Shown: positions 26,288-37,240 of the stretch, one piece after another | Numbering within the stretch: the first letter of the stretch is position 1 | Layout of the letters: the number at the start of each line of letters is the position of its first letter | From: Sympetrum striolatum | Lineage: Eukaryota > Arthropoda > Insecta > Odonata > Libellulidae | Assembly: GCA_947579665.1 (NCBI GenBank) | Contig: OX388351.1 | Location: forward strand, 57,978,939-58,042,938 | Reading direction: 5' to 3' | Length of the DNA stretch: 64,000 nucleotides | Notes under the pieces: generated by a model | What the model saw: the letters and a program-made list of their open reading frames with translations, nothing else | Databases searched by the model: none | What the model was told of the DNA's origin: nothing | Translations under genes and position numbers: made by a program

Positions 26288-29111
26288 CACGATTTCACGA
26301 GTAAAACTTTTATAGTATGCCATAGAGACCTAGATCAATGCAATTATTCACTCATACCTCAGTTGCTTTTATGCCCTCACAGCCATGATCAAAACTGAGA
26401 CTAAAGTGAACGAAAGATACATTTTTCTCTATTCTTTTCCAAATGACAAATGAAAAATATTACATTCATCAGGATGTATCCTGGTAGCAAGAACATTACG
26501 TATAGTATAGTGTCAAATTTATAATAATTTCAGTAGAATCCACTTTCCCTTTTAAAGAGGAATGATGAATTTCAGCATTTTTTCTCGTAAATGGGTACAA
26601 GTAAGATTGCTAATCTCCCGCTTCCAAAAGAGCTAAATCTTGCGACTCTGTTTCTTTTTATATTTGCGTTTATGTTACCATGTATGAATAGGATATTAGC
26701 AATTTTTCTTTTGGTGCAGGATAGAGCAGATGTTTCTTTCATTAACTTTGTTAAACACTGTGATAATGGGAAAGTTATTGGATATGAGTGATGCTGAGTT
26801 TTGTTATTAGTTTTTGATCGTTCCTTACCATAAAAGATGTTATCAATATGATCATGGTGGTTCACTTATGTGAACTTTCCTCGCTGATTGCATTCTGGAT
26901 GATGAAGGGGAGTAAGAGGAAATTACCTCATCTCGCTTAGTCGCCTTCATCCCTCACCTAAGCATTGGATAGCTAATGGTGGAATGGATAAGGATCCAAC
27001 GAGTGTTAAGGCTGATGAATTTACCTACGGACTTGATCTTCTTTCGTTCTCACAGATAAATCCCATGTAATTCCCATACCAAATATAGTTACAGTGTTCC
27101 TCCCCTCTGGATTCAACTGATCGGACCGTTGAGTTCTGTAATAATACCGAATAAAATTATTCGAATATTTATCCTATTATACTTCCTTACCTATATCGTA
27201 TTCTTTCCTGTTTTATTATACTACTCAGGACTGCTAAGGTTCTGTCGCATCTACTTTTCTCTTTGTTATACTTCCAATATTTTACAACTGAACGAAAGCA
27301 GTATGAATGTTATCAAATCTAAAACGCATTTGGTTATTCTTTCCTATTCCAAATCTCTTAAAAAGTGATGCATTTTTTCTAAATGAGTAATAACGTGTTT
27401 ATCGTTTACAGGAATTCCTTATTTTCTTCATTGAATTGTTTTCTGTGCTCAGTTTTACTATTAATTTGTATTTATAACGAAAAATTTATTTTAATTAATC
27501 GAATAATTAAATTCGATGCTTCATGTTAAAGTAAATGACGAAGGATTTAGTCGTAAGCATTTATATGTTGACGTTTTCATTCGAAACTCGCACTACAATT
27601 CGGAGATAAATTACCAATGGAAGCGTTTCTGTACGTTTTCCTCTCAAACTGCATGCCAAAATAGTTTCCTTGTTGAGTTTCGCAAGACATTTCCGTTTAA
27701 ATTTTGATATATTCCTCCGAACCCCGCCCTGAAAAGGGTCATTCATCATCTGCTAATGGAACCTTTCTAGACTTTCTATGTAGCTTTCTTATGGGAGGGA
27801 AATCGATCACAGTTCTGATGTTGTTGCATTTTTCCTTTTCGTATTGTATGCAGCTTGTAATACGTTCGCTGAAGTGTGAAAGCACATATTGTAAGCTTTG
27901 GTGCAAACAGCAGGAGCGAAGAAAACTTCCATTCTTCTACTTGACTTACTCGCTATCATTGTAACGCCATTTTCCACATGATTTCGTTCTGTAGCAACGT
28001 CAGTTTTCACATTCTACGCTGGTGCCTTGTCTTGTTTTCCTGATCGACGTCTTCCAGCAGTTTTCGCTGCCCTCTGCTAGATGATTGCTCTTTTTTTGAA
28101 GATACATTTCGCTCCATTGAATTGAGGGTTGCTTTCCAAAGAGAAAAATCGGGGCCTCTCCCAAAATTACACCTCTCGCGTTAAATTGTATTTAACCGTT
28201 CCATCGGATCGATGCTCATGGATGTGAGAATAGCATTTTCCGGTTTAGTATTGTCATCTCTCGTCTAGAGGCGTGACTGTCGCCGGGCAATTGTTGCATG
28301 GTCATAATACGCCTTTAAGGAAGTCGATATTGCCGGGTGAATGAGAAAGAAATTACCTCGTGCTCTGGATATCTCCTTTAATTAACGGAAATTAAAAACG
28401 TTTCCGGGATATTACCTTTTCATAATACACGCGGATGACTCACTCACTGCTATTTTTCTTATCCTTGCCCTTTTTAGTTGGATTTAGATTCAATCCCCGT
28501 GGATGAAAGCTGGTTTTTCGCAGCTTAAATCTCACGAAATATTAGGAAGTCGCCTTAGTTTTACAACCACAAATTGTGGCAAATATATGCTCATGAAAAT
28601 TTGTCAGTTCAGAGGATAGATTCCAAAAAAGTTCCGTACAAACAGCGACTAATGTTTATGCATAAAATGAGAGGATTTACTCCCGAACGAGTTAACAAGA
28701 ATGAATATTACTTTATTAACGTACTTTAATAGACGTTAACTGGTGAACAAGTGAGACGATGTTATAACAACATAAGTGTTGTTAAAAGCTATTTCTGTGT
28801 CTTGATCACCTGCTATTATAGACCGTATTTCTTATAATCTGAATCTGACATCACTTTCGCTACTGAGTGATGTTTATGAGCTTCTTCACAATAAGAAGTT
28901 CTTATAAGATCTTTCTCTCCATGTTTTACAGATTATATTAGAGAATCCCATCCGTCTCGAATGTCCAGCTACAAGTTATATATATTTGTTTCATTAATCT
29001 GTATTTAATTTAGCCGTGCTAAGGAAAACTCTGTCTTCGTACTAAAGAAACTTTGCTGAAAATTGCTTGAAAATTGCTGCAATTTGTTGACCGTACTAAA
29101 CCGAAGTCTTA

Positions 29112-29485
29112 CAAGGGAACATTACGCGTTGTGTGAAAGGGATCTTCATAATACTTTTAGGGAAGGCTCTCGTGCAAATAATAATAACAATTGTGAAACC
29201 TAAGCGACTAACTTTCGCTAATTTTTAAGAAATAAGCATTTAAAAATCAGCGTCGGATTTCACCGTTCACCGTTAGAGACTTGTAACTATGCGTACGGCA
29301 AAGTTAGCCAAGGTAGCCGTGGTGTAGTGGTATCGAGCCCGGCAGTGGAATCGTCGATCATGGGTTCGATTCCGTGAGGGAGAAAATTTTTCAACTTTCT
29401 TTTTTGTTCGTATAAGTCTTTCTCTTTCGTTTGTAATTTATTAATTTTCATGCCACATTCAAGAACAACTTTTTTTATTATTTTC
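29112..29485 (+). repeat. Left terminal inverted repeat of the transposon
   Basis: This is the inverted copy of 30435-30809. Differences noticed are the base after GAGGG (A against T, near 29381) and CTTTC against CTTTA near 29399. The inner edge, TTTTTTTATTATTTTC, drifts from its partner and touches the first readable transposase codon. The arm contains a tRNA-like unit at 29312-29382. Confidence 0.9.
29312..29382 (+). ncRNA. tRNA-like Pol III unit in left TIR
   Basis: TGGTGTAGTGG at 29320-29330 matches the Pol III A box TRGYNNARNNG at every position, and GGTTCGATTCC at 29363-29373 matches the B box. A TTTTT terminator follows at 29387-29391. It is not a working tRNA: the two ends do not form an acceptor stem, and the T-arm pairs only with an extra loop base. 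The A-box region resembles tRNA-Val/Asp types. I infer a tRNA-derived sequence captured by the element, possibly still transcribable. Confidence 0.6.
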
Positions 29486-29978
29486 TGTTGATCATAGACT
29501 CATGGTCAGGGCAAACAAACACCTCTCTCTACGACGAAGTATATGTGGATGGAAATGGTAACCCAACGTGCACGTTAAAAGTTATCCCGCCGAAATGTAC
29601 CCCATTGTGCCAACCTCTTGACGTGTATTTTTCCGGCAAGTGAAGAACTTAATTAAAAGAATTCAGAACGCCCCAGAGGTAATGGCATCAAACAAGGAGT
29701 TAAATAAACGAGAGGATGCTATACGCATTCACTCTTTAATGCATCATCAACTTTCTGCTCCAATATTTACGAATATGTTGTGTTATGCCTGGTTTTCTTG
29801 ACGATTAAGAGATTCGAGAGGTGCTTTCTTAAATGTAAATCAAGTTTGCTTTTCGGACATTTTAAAATTTAAATGTAGCTGCAATGCTATCAGTTTCCTG
29901 CGTTGTTCTTGGTGCAGAAAATGCTTATGTTTCGATTGCTTTTATTTTAAATACCACCCAAAAAATTGTGAGAAATAA
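29485..29978 (+). pseudogene. Broken DDE-type transposase, C-terminal third
   Basis: The first part reads LLIIDSWSGQTNTSLYDEVY, whose D in DSW is probably a catalytic acid, and then IPPKCTPLCQPLDVYF. One missing base near 29633 shifts the frame, and without the shift the text continues FRQVKNLIKRIQNAPEV ... EDAIRIHSLMHHQLSAP. A TGA at 29799-29801 interrupts it. The same frame then runs to TAA at 29976-29978 through NVNQVCF, KFKCSC and RCSWCRKCLCFDCFYFKYHP, a cysteine-rich zinc-finger-like tail. I recognise this combination (DSW, PPK...QPLDVYFF, HHQLS(A/S)P, CSWCxKxLCF...YH) from uncharacterised arthropod and cnidarian transposase-like proteins but cannot give a superfamily. The N-terminal part, with the first catalytic D, is absent. 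Confidence 0.75.
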
Positions 29979-30434
29979 ATGTTTTATGAAATATATTTGT
30001 ATTGCATAAATGCATAGCTATCCTTCATCCTAATTTCCGCAATATCTCTCCGAATATCTTTGATGTAGTCGTGCTATAAAAAGTATTTACTATTTGAGTA
30101 AATTATGATAATTATCGATCTGCCAAAAATGTAATTCAATTTTTAAAATCTAGTTCAAATTCATCATAAAAGTCTTTCCTAATATTCTAAAAGGAATAAA
30201 AATTACAGAAGCAAATTATCCAGAATTGATATTGAAAATAAATGCACAAAAATTTTGAGAATTGCCGAGGAATTTCGACTTGTCAGGGAAGGACTATAAA
30301 CTCTCCTTCTGATAGGGAAAACCCATGCCTGGATGGGAAAACATGGGGAAGTGATTTTCAGCGGGAACGTCATTCGGTGAATAATTTCATTCAGGTTAGT
30401 AGATGAGCTTCATCCGATAATTATCGAAGGTAGC

Positions 30435-30809
30435 GAAAATAGTTAAAAAAAGTTGTTCTTGAATGTGGCATGAAAATTAATAAATTACAAACGAAAGAGA
30501 AAGACTTATACGAACAAAAAATAAAGTTGAAAAATTTTCACCCTCACGGAATCGAACCCATGATCGACGATTCCACTGCCGGGCTCGATACCACTACACC
30601 ACGGCTACCTTGGCTAACTTTGCCGTACGCATAGTTACAAGTCTCTAACGGTGAACGGTGAAATCCGACGCTGATTTTTAAATGCTTATTTCTTAAAAAT
30701 TAGCGAAAGTTAGTCGCTTAGGTTTCACAATTGTTATTATTATTTGCACGAGAGCCTTCCCTAAAAGTATTATGAAGATCCCTTTCACACAACGCGTAAT
30801 GTTCCCTTG
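30435..30809 (-). repeat. Right terminal inverted repeat of the transposon
   Basis: This is the partner of the left arm, in opposite orientation and almost identical, from the inner A-rich edge (GAAAATAGTTAAAAAAAG) to the outer GTTCCCTTG. Because both arms carry the tRNA-like unit, the two Pol III units face each other across the transposase relic. Confidence 0.9.
30541..30609 (-). ncRNA. tRNA-like Pol III unit in right TIR
   Basis: This is the inverted duplicate of 29312-29382. On the minus strand it has the same A box (TGGTGTAGTGG) and B box (GGTTCGATTCC) and is followed by GTGAAAATTTTTC, a T-run terminator. The one nearby difference from the left copy lies just after the B box region. Confidence 0.6.
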
Positions 30810-30856
30810 TTAGTAATCAAGTATCGTATCAAGTATAAAATCCAGAATTAGGTTGT

Positions 30857-30930
30857 GCTCCCGGATAGTCCTGTGGTCAGCGCGTTTGCCTTTGGTGAAA
30901 GCGGTCCCGAGTTTGATTCCCGGTGGGAGC
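30857..30930 (+). ncRNA. tRNA-like sequence next to the transposon (pseudo-tRNA or SINE head)
   Basis: GCTCCCG at 30857 pairs fully (one G-T) with TGGGAGC ending at 30930, making a 7-bp acceptor stem over 74 nt, and CA follows. The B-box region AGTTTGATTCC and T-stem CCGAG/CCCGG (one mismatch) are plausible. The D-arm is imperfect, and the anticodon stem CGTTT/AAAGCG encloses an 11-base loop rather than 7, so no anticodon can be assigned. It is most likely a tRNA pseudogene or SINE head. Confidence 0.4.
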
Positions 30931-31956
30931 CAATGTGCGAAATGACCTGAGCTGTCGAAGGACTTTTAGCAATACTACTACCTTAATTAGGTTTAAATTG
31001 TCTTCCTTAATAACCGAAACAGTTTATACTGTCTAATTACCTGAATCTATAGCTATGGTTTTAGCTCTTACTTTTGCTTCAGTTTTCTCCTACTTGAGGT
31101 GCACTTCTTGCCTATTATCCTCGTAAAATTGTTATATTCAGTCCAATATTCATAGGATGAAGATAGCGTTATTGCTTTTATTTTACTTATACTGAAAAAA
31201 CTATACTTTGTTTATACCTTTTCGAATGTTTTTATCTAGCTGAATACAGTCATCTTTATTCATTATCCATATGCTGTCTGTGTAGCTTTATAACTTTTTC
31301 CAACTTTCAATTCGTCGTAGATGTTTTTCTGCGGTTCACATCACGAACTGGATTGACTGTTGCAGCTGCTTATATTCTAGTTTTTGTTAGAGCATACCCT
31401 TGATTAATAAGAGACATCTTAATGTTTTTATCCTTCCGTGGTGTGTGGTAGATGCAAGAAAAAACTGCAGGGTCGATTTCGCGTAGATGATTCTCTTATT
31501 TTCCATCGCTGCATTTCCGGTCAGAATCGCCCCATTCACGCGCCATTTCATTTTTTACCACCTCATCCTTCATTTCCGATGCGCGCTTATTTTATATCCG
31601 CTTCCGACGGTCGCGGCGGAACACGTGTTTAAAGTTGGAAAAGCGACTGACCTTTGCGATGACCTTTTTGTAATGTCAGTCATCCCTCACGCCATCTTGC
31701 ATGCGAAGAGGAATTATTTTAATAAAAGCCGGCGTCGCTCAGTTTTATATCCGATGGGAGGTTTCGCGTCAATGGGAGCGAAACGGGGTCGCTAAATTTT
31801 GACTAAATGAGGGGCCTCTCACTCTGCCTCCGGAAACTCTCGATAGTGAACGAAATGCATTTGACCGTCGAATGGGCCGTCAGACGCACGTGGAACGCTG
31901 CACAAGGGTCGGATGTGTTGGTTGATGAGGTCTGAAGCAACAATTGACGCCTCAAG

Positions 31957-31964
31957 TGACGTCA
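31957..31964. promoter_or_regulatory. Palindromic CRE (TGACGTCA) in a GC-richer patch
   Basis: A perfect full cAMP-response element lies about 1 kb upstream of the first certain PACS exon, inside the GC-richer patch 31430-31990. Just after it, TGACACCA and TGGTGTTGTCA (31967-31993) form an imperfect inverted pair. This might be an intronic enhancer or alternative promoter; a single 8-bp site is weak evidence. Confidence 0.2.
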
Positions 31965-33001
31965 TCTTGACACCATTGTTGTTGGTGTTGTCACGTAGCT
32001 TCGCGCGTCAGTTTTGTCTTCAACATTTTCACTAACTCAAGGGACACTTTTACTTTTTGAAAAATGTACCGCTGAATCAAAGCAGCTGGTTTTTACCGAA
32101 GTTATAAAACAGTTTATTTCTACTTATTAATAGTTTTAGTTATAATAACACTTCTGTATGCTAATATGTATACTTCTCAGAGATTAACGGTCCCGAAAAA
32201 TGTACTACCAGGAAACTCAATTAATAAAAGTATCTGGCCCGGTGATTGGAAGATCCATAGGTTGATTCATGGTTCGGCAGAATTTTTCGCTAAAATTTTA
32301 CCTCTGATCTTCCGTATATGCTCAGTAATTAAGTGTATATCATCTTCTCTTTCTTGTACTTCATAAAGATTGATACATTTAACTGACTATTCATATTTTT
32401 GATCGAATGTTTACGGAAAATAAGATTATTAAATTAGACACCCCTCATCCCATCACAAACAGGAGGCATAGCAATTATTTACGTGCATTGCTCGCAGTCT
32501 TTTGAAATCCATTATAAAATCCCGATGGTGCTTATAGGCAAGAAAATGAAATATTTCGTACGTAAAAATCTTCAAACGTATCAATTTCTGGTAGATTTCC
32601 AGCCCTCAGAAACTAAAATTTAATAAATACAAAAAGAAAATATTATTCAGCTATCAATTCAAATTCGCCTCGGTGTAAAGTCCTGAACCGCGAAAGTCAT
32701 TAATTTTTGCCTGTAATCTGTAATCCACGCTGGCGTTCATTTTATGACTTCTATCTGTTTCGTCGTATCCTGCCGATTTTCTGTACGTTTTAATTTTTGC
32801 TGTGCTGCGGAAACATCGCATTCAATGCAGGTGACCTATTTTCATATCTTCGAATGTTAAAGGTACTCATATTGCGAATTCGTTATGGAGCTCTCTATTA
32901 CTTTTTGCGTCTATTTACAGTTAAGTACGGTAATTGATTTTTGTGTATGTTTACATTCAAATTCCGAACTTTTTCTCATTTATTGTTTTCTTTATCCGCA
33001 G

Positions 33002-33089
33002 GCTGTGTTCACTGACGCTCTCCCGACTCGTAATACTCAAACCGCTGGGAACAGACCTCTCCTCCATCATAATTGCAGTCAAAATGCAG
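33002..33089 (+). CDS. PACS: PACS exon: start of the furin(cargo)-binding region
   Basis: The acceptor is a pyrimidine-rich tract ending CCGCAG at 33001, and the donor is CAG|GTGAGT at 33090. The 88 nt begin with one base completing an Arg codon, then 29 codons reading LCSLTLSRLVILKPLG...IIIAVKMQ. This follows human PACS2 (LCSLTLKKLVVFK...VVIAVKMQ) nearly residue for residue, including the AVKMQ end at the exon border. In vertebrates this stretch opens the furin-binding region, which recognises acidic clusters in cargo and binds adaptor subunits. The exon is isolated, with about 22 kb of intron before it and about 24.7 kb after it, so it would be easy to miss in an automatic annotation. Confidence 0.95.
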
Positions 33090-34022
33090 GTGAGTGCAAT
33101 TTTAATGTTAATTTACCACATATTTGCATCTAAATTTCGTCGGAATCTTCCCCTAGTGAACTTTCCAGTGTACTTTCTGGCTTGACGCTATGGTTCACAC
33201 TTACATGGTGAAATGTTTACATTTCTGAATTAAGCACACAGAATACATACCTTGTCTACTTACTTGTCTACTAATTCTTGGGTTCCTTTCGCCCGCAAAC
33301 CTTTTCGTATTTGAATTGAATTGAATTTCGTTGGAATTTATCTACAACCCCTGCCACACACCAAAAGGCTGCTTGCGTGGTATACATGTATGTGTAGAAC
33401 TGTTATTTCTTTTGGACTCTTCCTTTTCTAATCGTGTTCTTCTACAAATTTTGACCTCAAAGTTATTTGGACGGCAATTCGTCGCTCCTAATACCATGTT
33501 TCTGCTAACTTCTTTTTCATTTTACCTATAAAATTAACCTTGTCCACAAAATAAATGGTTGTGTTAGTGTATGTAGGCTCTAAAATCACATAACTCAACG
33601 AACAAAATAAACGATCATTCGTTTCATTCCTTTCGATATCGCGCTTTTACACATTCTCTGCGACTTTCCAAAACCGCAGATTGTACAACAAATTGCGTAT
33701 CATCCCACAGGCGCATTGCGGTAAGAAAGGAAAGAACCAGGGAAATGTTACCTCATAAAGTTTAAGCGGCCATAGAACGATGCCTTGAGGAATTCAAATC
33801 AACGAGCCTAAGCCGGAAATTGCGCACTTTGAAAGACAATCTCGGCAGGTTTTGGATTGTTCAGCATATTCACACAACAAGTAAGGCAGATATATGCTAA
33901 TGTGAACAGTATACTAAGGGTTTACAACCTTGAAATTCGGGAACTTCGTCCTTCAAAGAGGCGTACCGTAGAGACTGGATAACTCGGCTTCCAAGGGGAT
34001 AAACCTTTCAAATAAAACTTAG

Positions 34023-34085
34023 GGAAGGGGTTTCCAATTTTTTAGCAAATGCGAACCACTGAAATTTTTGGCGAACCAACAGTCC
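34023..34085 (+). mobile_element. Possible hAT-like terminus
   Basis: GGAAGGGGTTTCCAATTTTT followed by GCGAACCACTG resembles the hAT end pattern CAGGGGTCxCCAACCTTTTT...GCxxxCCACTG. No partner end was found nearby. Confidence 0.25.
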
Positions 34086-34373
34086 TACATTTTTCTAAAC
34101 ATGTATTTTCTGTCGGAAATGCGCTGAAAAAACTTCATATTTATTCTAATGCACTTGATTTCGGGTGTTTCGACACTTTATCTAGGAGGCAATAAACATT
34201 TATAGATTTTTTTCAATTTTTCTTACCCTTACGAGCCTATCGCTCGCATCACGTACCACCTGAAACGTTCCCGCGTAACACTAGTAAACCTAGTAAATTA
34301 ACTATTAAGGTAAACTCTATCTCTAATGCTTTTCTTTGTCATCTTTCCGTGCCTGGTTTTTATGTTTTAACAG

Positions 34374-34573
34374 CCGTAGTCCAACTTTTCCTTCTTTACA
34401 ACATAGTTAATGTCATTCTATCATCAATGGTCACTGCAATTAAAGCACGTTTTGACTCAGATTTTTATGATTTGGAAGTAATTGAATTAAATTCCAGCAA
34501 AATTTTCCGTGAAGTCAGAAAAATCAAATGGAAATACTCACATTATTACTCTACAGATGAATCTGATAACTAA
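34374..34573 (+). CDS. Possible orphan terminal exon, unknown membrane-like protein
   Basis: A strong acceptor-like tract (TTTTTATGTTTTAACAG, ending 34373) leads into an open frame that reads VVQLFLLYNIVNVILSSMVT, then KARFDSDFYDLEVIELN, then FREVRKIKWKYSHYY, and ends at TAA (34571-34573). It looks like a last membrane helix followed by a charged cytoplasmic tail. The hydrophobic-then-charged pattern and coherent composition set it apart from chance frames here. I do not recognise the family. No upstream partner exon and no nearby AATAAA were seen. It could be the last exon of a nested gene, a relic, or chance. Confidence 0.25.
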
Positions 34574-37019
34574 GAAAAATATACTTCGTATTATTTTTGC
34601 CTTTATGACAACGCGGTTTATAATTAGTCTGCGACAAAGCAGTCCTGTGTTTTCTTAATTTCTCTAAGTGCGATTATTTGAACACCTGGTTTTATTTAGT
34701 CATCGAGAGAATAATTAACGGAGGTTAAAATTATTTCCTTTAGGTTTCGATAGCATTGTAAAACGTTCATTCCCCAATCATTTTCTTGGACATCATTACA
34801 GGTTTTTCAGCTGATTTACATGGGATTCTAATTAATTCACTACCCCTTCCACCCAAGGCTCGAAAATCTCATTACTCTTCTCCTCAGCTCTATCAGTGGC
34901 AATCAATTTCTTCAATCCTATCTTCTCTACATAATGGAAATCTTCAAAGAGAAATCATTTAAATCTCTAACTCTTAGGATAAATTGACGAATTTCTTGCC
35001 TGTTCTCTTTGAAAGCGTATTAAAATTTTAAGCAACGAATTTACATTTTATATTTAATTTGAACCAACCTTTCTTCGGCAATGACCTTCTGTTGGGGAAG
35101 TAAGATCCGCTTACATTTCTTGAGAAGGTCTTAAAATTGAACGTAATGCTTCTCTGTTTTTGTTTCTCTTTGCTGATGTGAAATCGACCACTTTTTTGGA
35201 TCCTGAAAAAACTTCCGCATAATCTTACTTCGTTATTATAATTACTTTGAACTTTAATTTTCTTGATCAAACAGTGATTTCAGTTTTTTGTTTTACTTCG
35301 AAAAGGAGATTCTTATTTTGTTGTCTGCCACAGTTTTGGATAAGTTGAGGATATCTATCATCTGCTTTATTCATGGAAAACTGATAGCAGTATGCATTTT
35401 CTAAACCGTACGTTAAGGGTTTTCTCTCTTGTACCTCGTTTAAATGTTATCCAATTTTAATAATTCTGTGAAAAGGTATATATATTTATTATATTTCTCA
35501 ATTTAGTCGTATTTTTAGTTCTGCCTAATCGATTCCTCTTGCTGAAAGATGGAAACAAGATAATATGACATACATAATATGTGAAACAAGATTATATTAA
35601 GGCCATAGACTTTAAATGTTCCATTTATAATCAAATTTATATCTTTCCAATAATCGTTTCTCATAAGTCAATTCGTTAATCAAAGCTCAAATTATTAATG
35701 TTAATAGTCTTTTTCTTATCCTTTTCTTCAATTTCAATTCAAAGTATGCGTCGTTCTTAAATGTTTTTCTCAATCTCTTTGTTTTTCTGTTATTATATCA
35801 CTAGATGTTGAGGTACATCTTTCTAGCATTCGTAATATTTGCCGAATCACAGAACAAGAAACAACAAAATATTTTGCCATTTGTGTCTACTTTGCTTTTG
35901 AGAGTCTATAAAAGTATCGCAATCTACCACTGTAAGAATAATTATCCTCCAAGTCATTGGCCCAAGACTGGATTTTTTTAACCTTTTAAGCGACCGCTTG
36001 CCCTATAAATGAGTTTTTTCTTTTATTTTTAGTGTATCCCCTCGTATATTTTTGCCCGATTTGAGACGAAAGATTGCTGTTTTTATCTTATGTATTTTCA
36101 TCTTATCTGTGGAAGCAAGTTCACTGCATTTATTTCCAGGTTTAACTTATTCCTAAATCGCGTGCCCATATCTGTTGGTTGGTCGATCACTTTATATCAA
36201 ACTCTCGATGTTTTGAATTTCGGTCGTTTGAGATTGTTTTATGCGCAATATTACTACCGAGTCGAAATTTAATTAATAACATTTTGCCCTATTACTAGTA
36301 TGAATTACTCAAATGAAGAGTCGTCAGATTACTGAATTGGAAATCATGGAATACGTTAGATATTCTAGTTGGATACATATTTTTTTTAGAATCAAAGCCT
36401 TTTGAAATGTGGGATATAAGTAAATCAAATAAAGGATATAAATTAAACTAATTGTGGTTTATGAATTAACTGATAAAATAACTTTATGTAGCGGAATATA
36501 AAACCCGGAGAGATGTTTACTTCGAAGCCAATATGCTAGCTTTCCTATGTAGAATTTCATCGACAATTTCTTCTCTGCATATACTTGTAAAACTAGATCT
36601 TCGCGGGGTCACGATATCTCTGGCTTTAATCTCTGGATTGCGTTGGTACTATCACACGTTTAAAGGTGTGGAGTATCAGAAAAATCAATCATGAAAATGA
36701 GAAGTTCAGTGTAATTTTTAAACTTTGTTGTTTGAGATTATTTTGATTGCAGTAACTTCGAATTATGTGTCAATATCGTGATGTTTGTAACTTATTTAAA
36801 AAGAAAATTAATCCTACTCGAAGGAAAATTTTACCGGAATAGTTAGTTATTTCTTGTTAGTTAGTATCTTGAGGTTATATGTTTATTTTCAATTTGTGCT
36901 CATATTGATGCGATCTTGCGAGGTGAAGAGAATGCTTGTAATTAAGAGAGGAATTTTATTTAATTATTTTAAATTGATCGAATAGCTTTAATTGATAGGC
37001 TAATTCTCAATGAAAGCAA

Positions 37020-37240
37020 CGAAAAGCTGAAGGCCTTTGAGGTTTGAGATAGGCGTGTAGTAGTTAAAATAATTGGAATTAGTTAGAAAACAAAGGAAGG
37101 AATTAAAAATAGCAGAGGAGGAAAAGGCTTGATTGAGGCTGTGTAAAAGGAATTTTGTGAATCAGATATTAAGAAAATGCGGTGGGAGAAAGTGAGAAAT
37201 CAAATATCTAGGATGATATCAAAGCAGGGGTCTGCGATTA
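37020..37240 (+). pseudogene. Decayed LINE ORF2 fragment
   Basis: The plus strand reads EKLKAFEVWD-like, then KIIGIS, then EEEKGLIEAV (frame broken), then FCESDIKKM. This follows the LINE ORF2 C-terminal order LEAFEMW...I.W.....EEVL..VGE...LLE.I...FVGHILR. Stops and shifts are frequent. It is shorter and less certain than the relic at 47538. Confidence 0.45.

Larger units (their letters stand above)
29112..30809. mobile_element. Young 1.7-kb DNA transposon with long tRNA-bearing TIRs
   Basis: The ends are CAAGGGAACATTACGCG (29112) and its exact reverse complement ending at 30809. Both ends abut TTA (29109-29111 and 30810-30812), consistent with a 3-bp target duplication, or 2 bp if the terminal A/T pair belongs to the element. 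The inverted arms are about 374 bp and I find only about two mismatches in roughly 360 bp, so insertion or last correction was recent. The 950-bp centre carries a disabled transposase C-terminus. The N-terminal two thirds of the transposase are missing, so this copy is non-autonomous. A TTA target recalls the TWA preference of PIF/Harbinger elements, but the terminal sequence is not one I can place in a superfamily. Confidence 0.88.
11065..33001 (+). other. PACS intron 1 (if the first exon is right)
   Basis: This is about 21.9 kb of AT-rich sequence between the candidate exon and the first certain one. It contains the repeats listed separately and a few GC-richer patches (about 13860-14160, 18330-19060, 20100-20700, 25380-25830, 28020-28400, 31430-31990). 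I see no additional PACS exon on the plus strand and no convincing nested gene. Between listed items there is nothing I can name. Confidence 0.4.

Noticed and set aside
29312..29382. Functional tRNA gene
   Set aside because: The boxes are perfect but the acceptor ends do not pair and the T-arm needs an extra loop base; it also occurs as an inverted duplicate inside transposon arms.
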